Shown: positions 33,961-47,302, counted from the first letter of the stretch. The stretch is 64,000 nt of DNA from Osmanthus fragrans (GCA_019395295.1 CM033352.1:8142001-8206000); one strand, 5' to 3'. Notes: generated from the sequence alone by a model not told the origin. A program made the numbers and translations.

Positions 33961-35921
33961 AAAATGCAAATGACAAGAATTATACGAGATTTTCATCTTA
34001 CATGGTCAAGCAGCAAGACATCATCTTCTTCTTCCAAGCGCGAGAAGTCTATAGCCCGTTGGCCAGTTACAAGCTCTAACAACATAATTCCATAGCCAAA
34101 AACATCCGTCTTTTCTGAAGATTTTCCAGTGGACAAGTATTCAGGAGCTATGTGACCCATTGTACCACGGACTTGAGTCGTTACATTGGTCTTTCTTATA
34201 TCGACTAATTTTGCCAAGCCAAAGTCACCAACAACAGCTTCAAAATCTTCATCCAACAAGACATTAGCAGCCTTAACATCCCTGTGAATAATTTTAGGAT
34301 TACAGTGTTCATGGAGATACTCTAACCCACGTGCTGTGCCAAGTGCTACATGTTTTCTAGTAGGCCAATCCAGAACAGGCTCCCCAGGTTTAAGCTCTGC
34401 ATTAGTATCCAAAATAAATGTAAACATGTAAAAGAACTACCAAAATGAAAATGAAGCATCTACATCAAAGAGCCACTTGCTTGCAAAAGTTGCAATGCTG
34501 CCTATCAAGTGATTAAAAATCAAACCAGTGTTAGCTTTCTGCATTTATTTTGCTTCTGAAGATATGTGGGAGGCAGATCAGTTTGCAAGACTTAAATGAT
34601 TTAATGAGCTTCTTATCACAGCAGAACCTAAATTACACGTATACATATCAGGGATCGGGAAATTCTTTGTGGTCGTTAGGTAGAAAGAGAAAGGAAATCG
34701 ATCCCACGTCAATAGAGCCAAGCCCCAGAAGAATTCCTTAAAAGTCAAAAACATCTCATGATGTCAAATGGTAAAAGGTGTAAAGCTGCTTAATGAACCC
34801 TGCTAACCATCCAAAAGTTCCTATTTAGTCAATGTCATTAGTAATGGTAAAGAATTGTCTTGAGAGACTGATTTTTTCTTTTTTTTCTTTTTCCTTTCTT
34901 TTTACCATCAGAGTTGGACTAAACAATTCTCGAAATCTTTATTATCATAGAGAAAAGAAAAGGGTTCATCAGCAAACTAAAGATAGATGCTTAAAAGGCT
35001 TCTCATCTGACCGCAAACATACTATACTTTTAGTGGATTTTTGGTACAAAGTACTATACACAAGATGGGACAGTATTGTGAACAAGATTTTAGCTTCTTT
35101 TTCTTCCTTAATACTAACACATACTATCCAATCCTCGCAAACATGCCATTAAGGTCAACTGACGTAAAGAACCAGGTTAATATAAAACATTTTCCCCTTG
35201 AGTCGCCTGAATTATGGAGGTTATTATCCCAAATCCTATAATTTTGTTTCTGTTTCAGCAGAACCAAAAGTATTTTTAATTAAGCTTGCATTTGATTGTT
35301 CCAATCTTGCACTCTGTCACGATTATTACTTACTTTTCAAGATCATTTATTCTCATTCAGTAGCTATGGTTTCCAATGTTGCAACTCAACATGGGTGGAA
35401 AATGTTAATGGGCTAAGATCATCAATGTGACTACCCAAAGCATGTCCCCTTCCAAGTTCGGAGGCAAAAGAGATTGAAACAATTCTAAACTGCTTTTCTA
35501 CAGCATGTCCCTTTCCATGATGTAATTGAAGACCGACTTAAGCTTCTTCAGAACAGTTTAGTAGCTTACTGCAAAACAAAAATCATTGTTCTTCTTTTCA
35601 ATAATTAAAAACTCAAATGAATTTAAACATGTCAGGGTTATGATGAGAATTGCTTCAGTTTCCTCATGGATTTAACCCCTTTTTCCTTAATTAATTAGTG
35701 AATCTCCTCTTCAAAATCCTGATTTTCCTGTTTAAAGGAGTTTGAAACTAGCCCAATAATTTTGTGTTGCTTTATTGGCCTGAAAGCAAGGGCCCGAATG
35801 GAGTACTTAGTTCCTAATATCTTCACGTGTACAATTCAAATTTGCAGCTAAACGGTTCAGAATAGGCATACGTAACAGTTATTCTCTGTTGTGCATTTCA
35901 CCACTTTCCCCTCTTTTTTTA

Positions 35922-35956
<35 letters not shown>

Positions 35957-35990
35957 AGTATTTCGAAAGAAAGTTTCTAAATAACTAATG

Positions 35991-38900
35991 TATTAGAGTA
36001 TTTACAGCTAATTAGAGTTTTCCATATATAACTCAAAGTTTATTAGTTGCCAAAAATCAGGAGTTTATTTTATTTTACAGCAATACTTTCTCCTTATATT
36101 TCTACTTCATAATATTCTATAAATTACATCAATACATACCAGAAAGATTATTCAGAAAAATTGACATGGTATCAGAGTCCTAAATTCCCTTTTCTCGAAC
36201 CTGTGGTCTTTCTCGAGTTTCTCGTGTTTCCGGCATCTTCATGCTGTTCCAGCGCTGTCAATAATTGGTGTCTTGTTAATCGTGGTCGGAGACTATAGTC
36301 GAACCACTGTTCCTCGTCATCAAAGTCTTCTGTGGCTTCTTCTCATTTTGTTCCAGCGCCGTTTAAAGTTCTCTGCCATCACCTTTTTTTTTCGTCGCAC
36401 CATATGAGGTGCATCTTCACGTTTCCAAAGTGCCTATTTTAGGTCTTGGTCGGAGCATCTTTGTGTTCGGCACCTCTGTGAGTTTTCGGTGCCTGAATTT
36501 ATTGTAAAGGGTGAGTCTCTCGTTAAGGCTGTGAATTTGGCCTGCATGCATGTGTTTAGCCTCTATGAATTTGGGTTGTTTGTTGGGCCTACGTTATTTG
36601 GGCTTAAGTAGTGTGGGTGTTCTAGGTAAACTGATTCTTTTGGGCTTTGAGCTATTGGGGCTGTTATATTTTTCTTATTGGTGAATTAAATTTATTTAAG
36701 CCTAAGTTAGTTTGGGCTACTATATTTTTCTTCCTCTCGGTGCATTAAATTTATTTGGGTTGAATTTCATCATGTCATCTGAGAAAGCTGATTTCGTCTG
36801 TATTCGCTTTACTAGCAAGAACTACTCTTCATAAGCATTTTATTTCCAATTGTTGTTAGAAAGGTTAGGGGATCTTTGGGGACATATTGATAGAAGTCTA
36901 TCGCCTCCTAATCAAGAAAACTGCAAGAAAAAGTATCTTGCTTAGAAAACCAAAGATTCTAGAATTATAGCCTGGATTATTGAATCTGTTGATGCTCAAA
37001 TTGTTCTGAATCTCAAGTCTTACAAGTCTGCTCATGCTATGTGGGAATTCTTAAAGAAAATTTACACTCAAAGCAATAATGCTCAATGACTTCAATTGGA
37101 GTTTGAATTGGCAATTTTTTCTCAAGACTCTAGCTCAATTAAAAAAATTTATTCTCACTTTTCTAATCCTTGGACCGAGAACACAGAAATTATCTATGCT
37201 TCGATTTCACCTGGCAGTTTGGAGGTTGTACAAGCTGTACATGAAGTCGCCAAGAGGGATCAATTTCTCACGAAGTTGCGACCTAAGTTTGAATCTATCC
37301 GATCCAAGCTTATGAATCGCAAATCTCTTCCAACGTTGGATGGTTGTTTAGGTGAGTTATTAAGAGGAGCAACAACTTATTACTCGTGCCTCGTTGGAGC
37401 AACAACAGAATCAAGTAGCACCCGTTCTCGTTGCATATGATGCTCAAGGAAAATTCAGACCTCGGGATATGTCTAGTGTGCAGTGTTACAGTTGTGATGG
37501 TTCTCTTGAGCGCTATAAGGCTCAATTGGTTGCTTAGGAAATGGTCAAGAATATGGAATTGACTATGATAAGACATTTGCTCATGTGGCTAAAATGACCA
37601 CCATTCGCCTCTTATTATTACTTACCGCTTCTCAATCTTGGTCTTTATATCAAATGGATGTATCTTACATAGAGATCTCAAGGAAGACATTTATATAAAA
37701 CGTCCATCTGGTATGCCTCTTCCCTCGGTTGATTCTATATGGAAGCTAAAACGGTCTTTGTATGGTCTTAAGCAGACCCTCGAGCATGATTTGACAAATT
37801 TCGTCGCACTCTTTTGGATTTCTCTTTTACTCAAGAGTCTGTATGATGCATCCATGTTCTTCGATAAGAGTACAGCTGGCATCTTTTTCTATTAATATAC
37901 GTGGATGATATTATTATCTTTGAATCTGATCACTCTTATTCAGAAGCTTCATCAGCATTTTCACCCAATTTTTCATATGAAAGACCTTAGTCATCTCACT
38001 TACTTCCTTGGCCTTGAAGTTCATACAGCACCGCATAGTATCTTCTCAAATCAACATAAATATACTCAAGACTTGATTAGGTTAGCTGATTCATTTGAAG
38101 CCCTCTAAGTTGATACTCCGTTGGAGCTCAATGTGAAATATCGAAAAGAAGGCGATATTCTCCCAATACTCTATATCGGAAGTTGGTAGACAGTCTCATC
38201 TATCTCACTATCACACGTCCGGATATTTCCTTCGCCGTTCATACTGTCAGCAAATTTATGGACGTTCCTCGTCATCTCCATTTGGTAGCTGCTTGCCACA
38301 TTATTCGATATCTTATTGGGACTCGTTATCGTGGTCTGTTCTTCCTTAAGTGACTTCGTTTGAGCTCACCGCTTATAGTGATGTTGACTGGGCTGGGTAC
38401 CCTAATTTTTGTCGATCTACTACCGGGTGGTGTATTTTTTGAGGTGGTGTTCGTAATTTTTGAAAATGTAAAAAAAAATGATTGTGTTTCTATGTCCTCC
38501 ACTAAGGCTGAATACTGAGCTATATCAACTGCATGTTCTGAGATTATGTGGTTGTGTGGTCTTCTGGCTGAACTTGGTGTTTTCCAATCATAGCTTACAC
38601 CTCTTCATAGTGACAACACTAATGCTATTTAGATAGCGGCTAATTCTGTGTACCATGAACGCACCAAACATATTAAAGTTGACTCGCATTACATTCGAAA
38701 TGCATATGATTCCAAGGTCATCGTCCTTCCCCATGTTTCCACTACTCAACTAGTCGCCGATATCTTCACCACATTCTTGACTTGCCTCCATCATAATTTT
38801 CTCGTAAACAAATTGATGCTTGTGCACTTGCCATCATCAATTTGAGGAGGGTATTAGAGTATTTACAGATAATTAGAGTTTTCCATATATAACTCACATA

Positions 38901-39028
38901 AGTTTAGTAGTTGCAAAAAATCAGGATTTTATTTTATTTTACAGCAACATTTTCCTTTTATTTCTACTTTGTAATATTCTATAAATTACATCAATACATA
39001 CCATAAAGATTATTCAAAGAAATTGGCA
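35991..39028 (+). mobile_element. Degenerate short-LTR copia (element C) in the kinase intron
   Basis: LTRs of about 177 bp (35991-36166 and 38852-39028, TATTAGAGTATTTACAG...), a primer site TGGTATCAGAGTC at 36167 and a purine tract TTTGAGGAGGG before the 3' LTR. The flanks TAATG and TGATG agree in 4 of 5 bases, a probable target duplication. It is inserted opposite to the host gene. Gag-like sequence (36772-37440) is joined near 37500 to reverse-transcriptase sequence. RNase H lies at about 38340-38840. Confidence 0.88.
36772..38845 (+). pseudogene. Element C gag-RT-RNase H remnant lacking protease and integrase
   Basis: The gag frame opens with MSSEKADFVCIRFTSKNYSS, then has stops (36832, 36943, 37086). 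Around 37490 it passes into LERYKAQLVA, which belongs to the N-terminal part of copia reverse transcriptase. Zinc knuckle, protease and integrase are therefore deleted. Phrases such as SLYGLKQT (about 37756) and YLLIYVDD-like DNA (37895) remain, and the RNase H end keeps ERTKHI (38655). Stops and frameshifts occur throughout. Confidence 0.85.
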
Positions 39029-40416
39029 TGATGTTGGATCCAGAAAGAATGCCCATCAAAAATCCATACAAGCCTATAGCACTTGTATAAAGATGAAGCA
39101 ACAAAAACTCCAAGTATAGTCTCCTAAACGGCTAAACCCACACGTCCTTAACATAATGTATACCTAACCCGGCAATGGAACACGGATAACTTAAAATCTA
39201 ACAATTTATTACTCTAAATCCAAATGTTAGTCTGCAATTAAAAACTACCGAAACTGAGTGATACCTCTTAGACGGGAAGCAACACTCAAGTTCTGCATAA
39301 AAGGGTAAACCAAAAGGCGCTCGGTTGGTGTGGTGCAGAACCCGATCAACCGTAAAAGATTTCTATGAACAGCCACACTTATCATCTCAACTTCACGCTG
39401 GAACGCAATATCCCCACCAGGACTCTCAAAATCAGTCAAACGTTTTAACAGCAACTTTTGTGCTGTCAGTAAGCACTCCTTTATAGACTTTCCCAAAACC
39501 TCCCTGTCCAAGGACATTTTTCTCACTGAAGTTATCTGTAGCAAGTTGCAACTCTCTCCATGCAAATCTCTTCAATTGTCCAAATTCAATTCTCCGATCA
39601 ACTTCACCTGAGCATTCATCATTAAAAATAATAATATCAAAAAAAAGAAGCAATAATATTAGTGGATGACTTCTGATACAACTACAAGAACTTTCAATGC
39701 CATTCTATATACGACAGTTCAATTCAAAAAATGCTGTTACAGACTGTATAATGTAGAACAATTATTCAAAATCTCTTGCTGAGATCATATACAAATAGTT
39801 CACTATAACCAAGACTTAAGACAAACCTGCAACATCCACAAAAACTTCACGCCTGTAGCCTTTGCGCCTAGCTTTCCACATAAATAACAGAAAAGAACCT
39901 CCAAGAAGAATAACCAAGAGCGCACCAACGATCCCTATGATCATACCCGTCTTTGATTTACTTGAATCACCTGCCAAGATAGAGATATTTGACTTCTATT
40001 TTCCAAATAACGTTTCTTGTGTCAACTTCTCTAGAGATACAGGTGTTAAATTATTCAAAACAATCTAGCTGCTAAATCTTTTTTGATGATTGCTCTTCAT
40101 TCATCTCACAAGATATACATGTCCTATATCCAAAACCTACCATCTACACAACCTAGAGAAGTAGCGAAAAATGTGAGGTGCATATACCTCCATTGTCTGA
40201 TGCACAACGGTGGACAGTATTGATGCCACAATTTAAGTGGTTCCCTGTAAAACTGAAGGAAGCAAATTGAGCTAATTTGATGTCAATGTGATAAATGTGC
40301 TAAAGAGGTATTCATCCATGCACGTCTAGATGTTCATAAGTACGTACACACATTCACACATCTCCATATGCACCTAGTTATATAAGTGGATAAGTAGGTA
40401 GGTATGTAGATAAGAG

Positions 40417-40432
40417 GGGGGGGGGGGGGGGG

Positions 40433-40458
<26 letters not shown>
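40417..40458. repeat. Poly-G tract followed by (AG)n
   Basis: About 18 consecutive G, then GAGAGA, within intron 6 of the kinase gene, 6 bp from exon 6. On the sense strand this reads (CT)n then C18. Confidence 0.85.
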
Positions 40459-40463
<5 letters not shown>

Positions 40464-43337
40464 CTTGTACTTGGAAATTTGAAATAACTGCACAGGTATT
40501 TGGCCACTGAGATTATTCGAAGAAAGCTGACTGCAAAAGAGTATTGTCAGTGCCATGTAAAACAAACCTGAATAAAGGTCAAGCGTATTGCTTCACAGCG
40601 AAAGTCAATTTTGAGGAGCTGTTGGCATCTGTTCTTATATTATATACAAGACATGGATTTTGCCATAATACATTGTACAAAATAAATCACTTACAGGCTA
40701 ACCAAGTTTGGAAGACTTGAAAGTGACTCCGGAATCGAACCAGAGAGATGGTTTCCACCCAAAATCCTACTTGGACAAAAAAGTATGTTTTAAGTTTTTG
40801 ATGGTCAAAAAATGAATAAATGCTAATGAATCTATATTTTATGCTTACAAGAACGAAAGCCTCTTGAGATTTCCAAGGGAATTTGGTATTTCTCCAGTTA
40901 TATTGTTATTTTCCAGATCCAACATTGTCAAGCTCGTCAAATTTCCGAACTCCAACGGTATTTTACCGGTAATGCCATTTCCTTGTAATTGTCTGTAGTA
41001 AAGATTTGCATATCAACTAGTTAATTTGGTAGCGTACATATGGCATCTTAAGTGCATGGAACTCCACCAGTGTTCAATTTTCTCATTGAATAATTAATAT
41101 TCACCAATTAAGAGGACATTTCTTCTGGAAATGACAATTCAATAATGTAATGACTGCATAAAACATTGCACAAATGATTTTCTTTAGCATATGTAAATAA
41201 GATGCTATTCCTAGCTTTCCTGCATAAACATGAAGACATATACATGTACCGGTATACTACAAATATGCATGGAGCATCTCATTGACTTATCTAAATGTCA
41301 TAATATACAGCATATGGAAAACTACATTCGATGTATCTAATTTGTGGACTGAAAAACATCCATCCCAGTTCATAATCGAATAACTAACAAATGATGGACG
41401 TCATAAACCATTTTGCAGTTGTTACAGAAGAATGCTGTAAAGTATTATGCAGTGATTGATCAAAACATTTTAGCTGTAAAATATTCCTATGAAGACATTC
41501 CTCCTGCAAACTGATTCCACTTTCTGCCACAAAGTCCCTCCTTCTAAGATAACCCTTCAGTTATTTTATTCAGAAATACTTAACGAGAGAAGTATAGTTA
41601 CTATTGAAGGTTCAGCATTGCCACACCGGATTGAATATAAAACCTATGCAAGGGGGACCAAATACCATATTTATGCAAAATGTTACTGCAATCAATACAA
41701 GTATAAGAAAAATGAATTTCCCCAGGAGAAAAGAGTATCAAAAGACATGCTTAAGTGCTGAGTATTTCCATAGAAGATAAAAATGAATAATAAATAATTA
41801 GAAGCTCAGAGAATTGCATTAAGAAAATTAAGATACCAAAATTTTAAAATAAGGACAATCAAACAACTTTACAGCTCCAAATTCCCAAAACATACAGTGT
41901 CGTCAACGCCGTTAAAATCCCTATTCTTGGTGACAAGGTTCCAGAGAATCCCATGTTAGACAATGTCCTGCAAGTAGAGACAAATAATTGTGTGCTTATT
42001 AAACATGACAATGAAATTACTGCGACGATATAGACCAAGAAATTAACACAAAATATTCCAGCATGTGTCAACTTATCAAATTCAAGGAAACAATATTTGA
42101 GCATGCATGTTTATAAAAGGGAGTAAGAATTGACATCTTGAAATTTCTTACACTGTCACAACATTGTTATTATTGTCGCAGATAACTTTGGACCAAGTGC
42201 AAGGATTAACTTGATTCTGATTCCAATCAGCAAGCTGATTACTAGAAGCATTAAGTGAAAACCTCAAAGCATAGAGTGCATCTCCTGAAATATGTCCCAA
42301 TTGTCCCCTCAGTTAATTGTAACAAGCCAGCAAAACAGCAACTCAAATGCAGAAAAGATTGGACCAAGAAAACAAGTGAATTGGCGAAAGTCATACACTA
42401 CATATTAATCAAATTTATAATGAGAGAATTCATTACGTATAATGACCTGTGACCAAACTTGGTATACTGTGGTACAAACTTTTCAAATTCACTAGGATAA
42501 ATACATATGCTGCCCTTGTATAGATAGTGTTTTGCTATTTCATTTTTACAGCTATGAGTTTCATCATTTCCATAACATAACAGTCAAATACAAAACAAAA
42601 TAACAATACCAACAACGCCAACAAAATAAGCCTCATCCCCAACATAAATGCAAAATAAGAAAAGATAATAAGAGAGAAGAAATATTAATTATTCATTGCA
42701 CTACTTTTTTTTTATTCAATGAAAAATATGATAAGAAAAATTAGATATTTATCATTGCAATACTTCATTGCAAAAAAAACAACATATTGATTGGATTCAA
42801 TGTACACTTCCATCAGGGATATCTCATTTTAAACAAATATACTTATTAATAATACTGTAAAATTAAGTAACAAGGATACTCGTAAACTTATTTTGTATCC
42901 GTATCCAATACGTATCCAAGCTTAAATATGCTTGGACACTCTTCCAATACGTACTTTTTAATTATTTTATATTTTTTATATTTTCTAAATTTCGATTTGT
43001 ATCGGACACCTGAGGACATGTGAAGAATAAGAGTTTTATTGGTTTAAAACTCTTTTACAACTCATTATATTATTACAATATTATTGATGATAGATGACAG
43101 TTTTTATTTAATAGATAACTATTTTTATTTATCAATAATTATTGAAAATAAATCATATTTATAAATTAACAAGGAACACCTACTCTACTCTTTTGTGCAC
43201 TCTATGAGAATGAACAAAATAACTCCATAATGAGCTGAAGAATTGGTTTTCATTTGTAGAAATCTAGGTCTTTTATCAAGAAAATTAAATCCTCAATGAA
43301 AACAAGAAACCAAAACATGGAACATTGCCAGAAACTC

Positions 43338-43475
43338 ATTTAATAATCTTGAAAGTCTTGAATTGCTTGAGGTTACTAATTTATCATTAGATAAGCCAGG
43401 GTTGAATAATGTTTTTTTTAATAATAACGAAAAAGTTGATGGTAGTGATGTTGAAGAAAATGAAGTTAGACAATA
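43338..43475 (+). pseudogene. Possible hAT transposase C-terminal remnant
   Basis: One frame reads NNLESLELLEVTNLSLDKPG, then an Asn/Asp/Glu-rich tail ending at TAA. This kind of acidic tail closes many plant hAT-type transposases. The flanks repeat CGTATCC-type phrases (42897-42950, 43585-43670). The match is short, so this stays tentative. Confidence 0.3.
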
Positions 43476-44366
43476 AGATAAAATACTTTAGTATTTTATT
43501 GTTAAACTTGTGTTTTACAGTTTTTTATAATAATGAAATTATGATGCATTTTATATTTAACTTATGAAAAATACTACACATACATATGTATCCGTGTATC
43601 CTAAGTTTTGTTAAAAAGTTGTATCGTCGTACCCATGTCATATCGTATTCGAATTATGTATCCGAATTCGTACTTCTTAGCGGTAAAATTATAATACGAC
43701 ATTTGCAGACTATCAGTTGAAATGACTATCAATCCTACTTCCTCAAGGGTACCACTGGAAAATTCTGATCCAACAAATTGATAAGAATCATTTTTCTAAT
43801 TGAAAAGAGTTGGTCAGGGGTGGCAACTCATTTACAATTTTGATTTTTATTTTCTCCTACAAACTACCCATCAGTTGTTAACAAATATCCATACATGATC
43901 ATCGCTTCTTTTTTCAATCAAACTATTGCGTCCAAATTCCAATGACATATAACTTTCCTCCTGTCTAATTTCAATTTTTTTACTACACGAGGATCAGTTA
44001 TATGTTGTTCTGTATAAAGAGAGATGAAGATGTAAGAAACATACATTTGTGTTAGGAAGACAGAGGAGCATAAGCAAGTCTAAAAACTTAAATTTCCATC
44101 AAATGCAGGAAATTCAAGTAGAGTAATGTCCCCATTTGGCATTTTCTAAGCTGGTGTATCGCTTATGACTTCAAAATATGAGCTTGTCAAAATCAAAAAG
44201 AGGGAGTAAGTTTGTCACAAAACAATGGCAAAGAAATGCCTTGCCTCATTCACATTTTCATGAATAACATTGCACATGTACAGTTTGTATTGTATGAGAG
44301 TTTCTAAATTAAAAGGCAAAATGTAATTGAGATGGAGCAGTTAGAAATTCATCCAGAATCAAGAAA

Positions 44367-44558
44367 TTTAGCCCCTTTTTGACAGCCATTTTTTGTGTAG
44401 AATAAATTTTTGAATAATATATTTTTGGAGAATGTGTAGTTAAAAAGTAGGAAAATATTTGGGATATTTTATCGTGAGAATGTGTTGTTGAAAATGAGTA
44501 CAAGAAAAAAAGAGTTTTGGTCCTTTTGGAAGAATGGTTGTCAAACATGTGCTTAATT
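44367..44558. mobile_element. Tourist/PIF-like MITE in kinase intron 1
   Basis: The left end TTAGCCCCTTTTTGACAGCC and the right end GTCAAACATGTGCTTAA resemble the MITE nested at 21967. The interior contains GGAGAATGTGTAGTTAAAAAG, also seen in that family. Ends are approximate. Confidence 0.4.
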
Positions 44559-44746
44559 TATCTTTTTTTTAGACCATTTTCATTTACGGAGGAAGATTTT
44601 CTTCATACTATAATAAGAAGCAAAAAGCAACTAATTCATATTCAAGTATCTGCATTTATATGGATGTGTGTACACATGCTTACAAATACAGGCTCAAAAA
44701 AGATCTGTTACAATTGTTCAACAAGAGGGGGTAGAAAGAGAAATTA

Positions 44747-45921
44747 GGGTAATTAGCAGAAATTGTCTCTTACGTTTACACTCATTGCTAAAATGGTCCC
44801 TATCGTTTTAATTTTGGCATTTACACTCTTATTTCAAACGTTTGTTGCAGGATTGGTCCTTCCATCCAATTCCGTTAAATCAACCGTTAACAATTTAATG
44901 AAATTTGCAGAAATGGTCTCTAACATTTGCACTCATTTGCTAAAATGGTCTCTATCTTGTTTGAGTCTAATTAAATTTTATTTTATAACATTTTATTTTT
45001 CTCTCTTTCATATTTTCAACCACATAACTTTTCATAAAATAATATTATATGTAAATCGAAAAATTTTCCTTCTTTTTCAATCATTCATTTAAAAATAATA
45101 ATAATATTCCACATATTTTCATTCACAAAAAATGGGGGCCAAACGGGAAAATTAGTCAACTTCCCATATTTTTCTCCTCTTAAAATTTTCGATTAATATA
45201 ATTCCTATGGTTTGATGTAATTTATAACTTTATACCCCAACTCAAAACGTTATCGTCAAATATCTATTGTGTAGCAGTTTATTTTTCCTTTTACTATGAT
45301 ATTTTGTATCTATTATACTAGGTTAATATTGAGAACTTATACTACATAACTCATCAATGATTATTTGTGCTAAATGATTAGAGGGTTAGAGATTATATTT
45401 GCCAACAACGTTTTGAGTTGAGGTCTAAACTTGTAAATTATATCAAACCATAGGAATTATATTCACCAAAAAATTTAAGAAGAGAAAATATGTGGGAAGT
45501 TGACTAATTTAGCCCCTGTTTGGCCCCAATTTTTTTGTGAATAAAAATAGGTGGAATAATTTTTTTTTTTTTTTAAAAATGAACGGTTGAAAAAAAAAAG
45601 AAAAATTTTCGATTTACGTATAATATTATTTTATGAAAGATTGTGTGGTTGAAAATAAGAAAGAGAGAAAAATAAAATGTAATGGAATAAAATTTAATTG
45701 GACTCAAACAAGATAGAGACCATTTTAGCAAATGAGTGTAAATGTTAGGGACCATTTATGCAAATTCCATTAAATTGTTAACGGTTGATTTAATGGAATT
45801 GGATGGAAGGACCAATCCCGCAACAAACGTTTGAAATAAGAGTGTAAATGCCAAAATTAAAATGATAGGGACCATTTTAGCAATGAGTGTAAACGTTAGG
45901 GACCATTTCTGCTAATTACCC
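44747..45921. mobile_element. Foldback Mutator-like element in kinase intron 1
   Basis: 1175 bp that is almost one long inverted repeat. GGGTAATTAGCAGAAATTG at the left is mirrored by the right end ...CTGCTAATTACCC, and the arms stay complementary for about 500 bp each, with a short loop near 45260-45390. The flanks GAGAAATTA and GAGTAATTA match in 8 of 9 bases, a 9-bp Mutator-type duplication. The terminal GGGTAATTRGC is shared with the element at 7287. The frames at 44763 (+) and 45573 (-) are mirror images of one arm and not genes. Confidence 0.9.
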
Positions 45922-46100
45922 GAGTAATTATGTTCAGTGTTCATTATTAATATGAGAAGTCATTACTAAAATGACTGTTCAGTTAACTTAAAAATGTGAT
46001 GAGCATAATAGTTAATACCTTGTGCATCAGGAGTGACAAAAGAACACAAATACGCGGACACAAACACTGCAATAAGCAGGTCCCTCTTTGATAATGTCAT

Positions 46101-47302
46101 AGCATCTGATGCCGAGTTAGACTTGCGTTCATGCTATAACTGAGTATAATACATTGCCCAGTTTATATGTACAAGCATCCCAAAGTGCCAAATCTGTCAA
46201 ATACAACGATGATGCAGTTAACATTTTATTTTTCCCTCAAAAAAAGAAAAAAAAATTTATTCAACATCAACCCAGGAGGATGAGGTTAAAGATATAGGAA
46301 GCATGATTAGCTATTGACCAGACATGGCTTTGTAAAAACTGAGTATGCACATGTCACAATTATATTGGGAAGACAGAGAATTGCCAATTTCATAAGGGAA
46401 TGCTCCTACAAATAAAACAAACAGAAGCCAAAATAAAACTGAAAGAATCTCCATTCCATTGAGTAATTCACAACCAACCAACCAACCCCCCGTCTAAAAG
46501 TGATCTTACCGTAAGATCTAGTTCCATGGTAGCAAGCAACCATTTTCACGCAGGTTCTCCATTAACAGCTAGTTAATTTTCTTTTTAAAGTATCAATTTA
46601 TATAAGAAAATATTATCTTCATCTAAAATACGATTTAATTATTGAAAGCACTCAGTTTCTAATAAAACTACTAGTATCCACAGGGAAAAAATTTTACTTC
46701 GCCAACAAAAAATAAAATAAAATAAAATAAATTAACATAATCACGACATCGAAGCTTCTGTGCTCATATAGACAAACTCGTGCAGTTTTTTTTTTCCAAG
46801 CTAGGAATCCATTTTTCACGAAAATGAGGGGAAGTGTTGAAAATTAATTAAGCAACCGTAAAAGTTAAAAGAAAGACAAAGATAACATGTTAAGACTTGA
46901 GACTTTGCGATAAATGAAAACAAATAAGAAAACTAATTACAGGAAATTAAATATTCAAATATTTAATGTTTGCCCAACAAATTTTTCAAATCTGAAATCT
47001 CGAGTTTCATTTATAGCAAACCAGTGATCCGAGAGTTGCCAGAAAAATTCCAGCATAAAGCACGCATTTCTATGACAAGAACTAAAAGAAAAAACATAAA
47101 TGCCAATTGCAACCTATTCAAATTCCTCAAGCACAAATCATCAACCTTCACTTTCACATTCTAAAGAATTTAAATCCTTTCAAGTGCGGTTTTTGAACAA
47201 AACCTTCCAGACCCAGAAAAACATAAACAAATATATAGAGATGTTTATATGTCTCTACAAAAATAGATGCTTTAAAGGAGGATAAGCAGCGAGAAAAGTA
47301 CC
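46101..47302 (-). other. 5' UTR with leader intron of the receptor kinase gene
   Basis: On the minus strand a leader exon ends CTAACTCAG at 47302 followed by GT (donor GGTACTTTTC). An acceptor TTTGACAG ends at 46194, so the second leader exon starts at 46193 and runs to the ATG at 46100. This gives a 1.1-kb leader intron (47301-46194). It is inferred from splice-site fit only. A short upstream ATG (MNASLTRHQML) lies at about 46132. Confidence 0.5.

Larger units (their letters stand above)
34397..39264 (-). other. Intron 9 of the receptor kinase gene, expanded by a copia
   Basis: 4.87 kb. 34397-35990 holds no recognised gene and has a (GA)n run at 35925-35952. 35991-39028 is a degenerate copia. 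39029-39264 is ordinary intron. Confidence 0.8.
42285..46018 (-). other. Intron 1 of the receptor kinase gene
   Basis: 3.7 kb, containing a hAT-like fragment (43338-43475), a Tourist-like MITE (about 44370-44555) and a foldback Mutator-like element (44747-45921). The rest is AT-rich with no recognised gene. Confidence 0.8.
33034..46100 (-). pseudogene. LRR receptor-like kinase (LRR-II/SERK-related), 11 exons, exon 9 frameshift
   Basis: Coding exons (minus strand): 46100-46019, 42284-42152, 41967-41896, 40992-40849, 40766-40695, 40530-40465, 40252-40188, 39970-39827, 39607-39265, 34396-34002, 33348-33034. All have GT/AG borders and matching phases. Order: signal peptide (from MTLSKRDLLIAVFV), LRRNT with WSKVIC, five LRRs encoded in 72-bp units, a short linker, a membrane segment (IIGIVGALLVILLGG, about residues 220-243), and a kinase with GQGGFG, HRDVKAAN and DFGLAKL (an RD kinase), ending MELSGGR. 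The order matches the LRR-II group, closest in my memory to Arabidopsis At5g10290/At5g65240 (about 613 residues; here about 609 if in frame). Exon 9 is 343 bp where phase requires 342. An extra A in the run at 39443-39446, just after the VAVK lysine codon, brings a stop three codons later. It could be a real lesion or a sequencing error, since everything else is well conserved. Confidence 0.9.

Noticed and set aside
33734..33976. 80-codon minus-strand frame in the last kinase intron
   Set aside because: It is driven by GA/CA/TA microsatellites and lies between two well-supported exons.
44763..45092. Hydrophobic 109-codon frame with a mirror frame at 45573-45755 on the other strand
   Set aside because: They are the two arms of one foldback transposon read in opposite directions.
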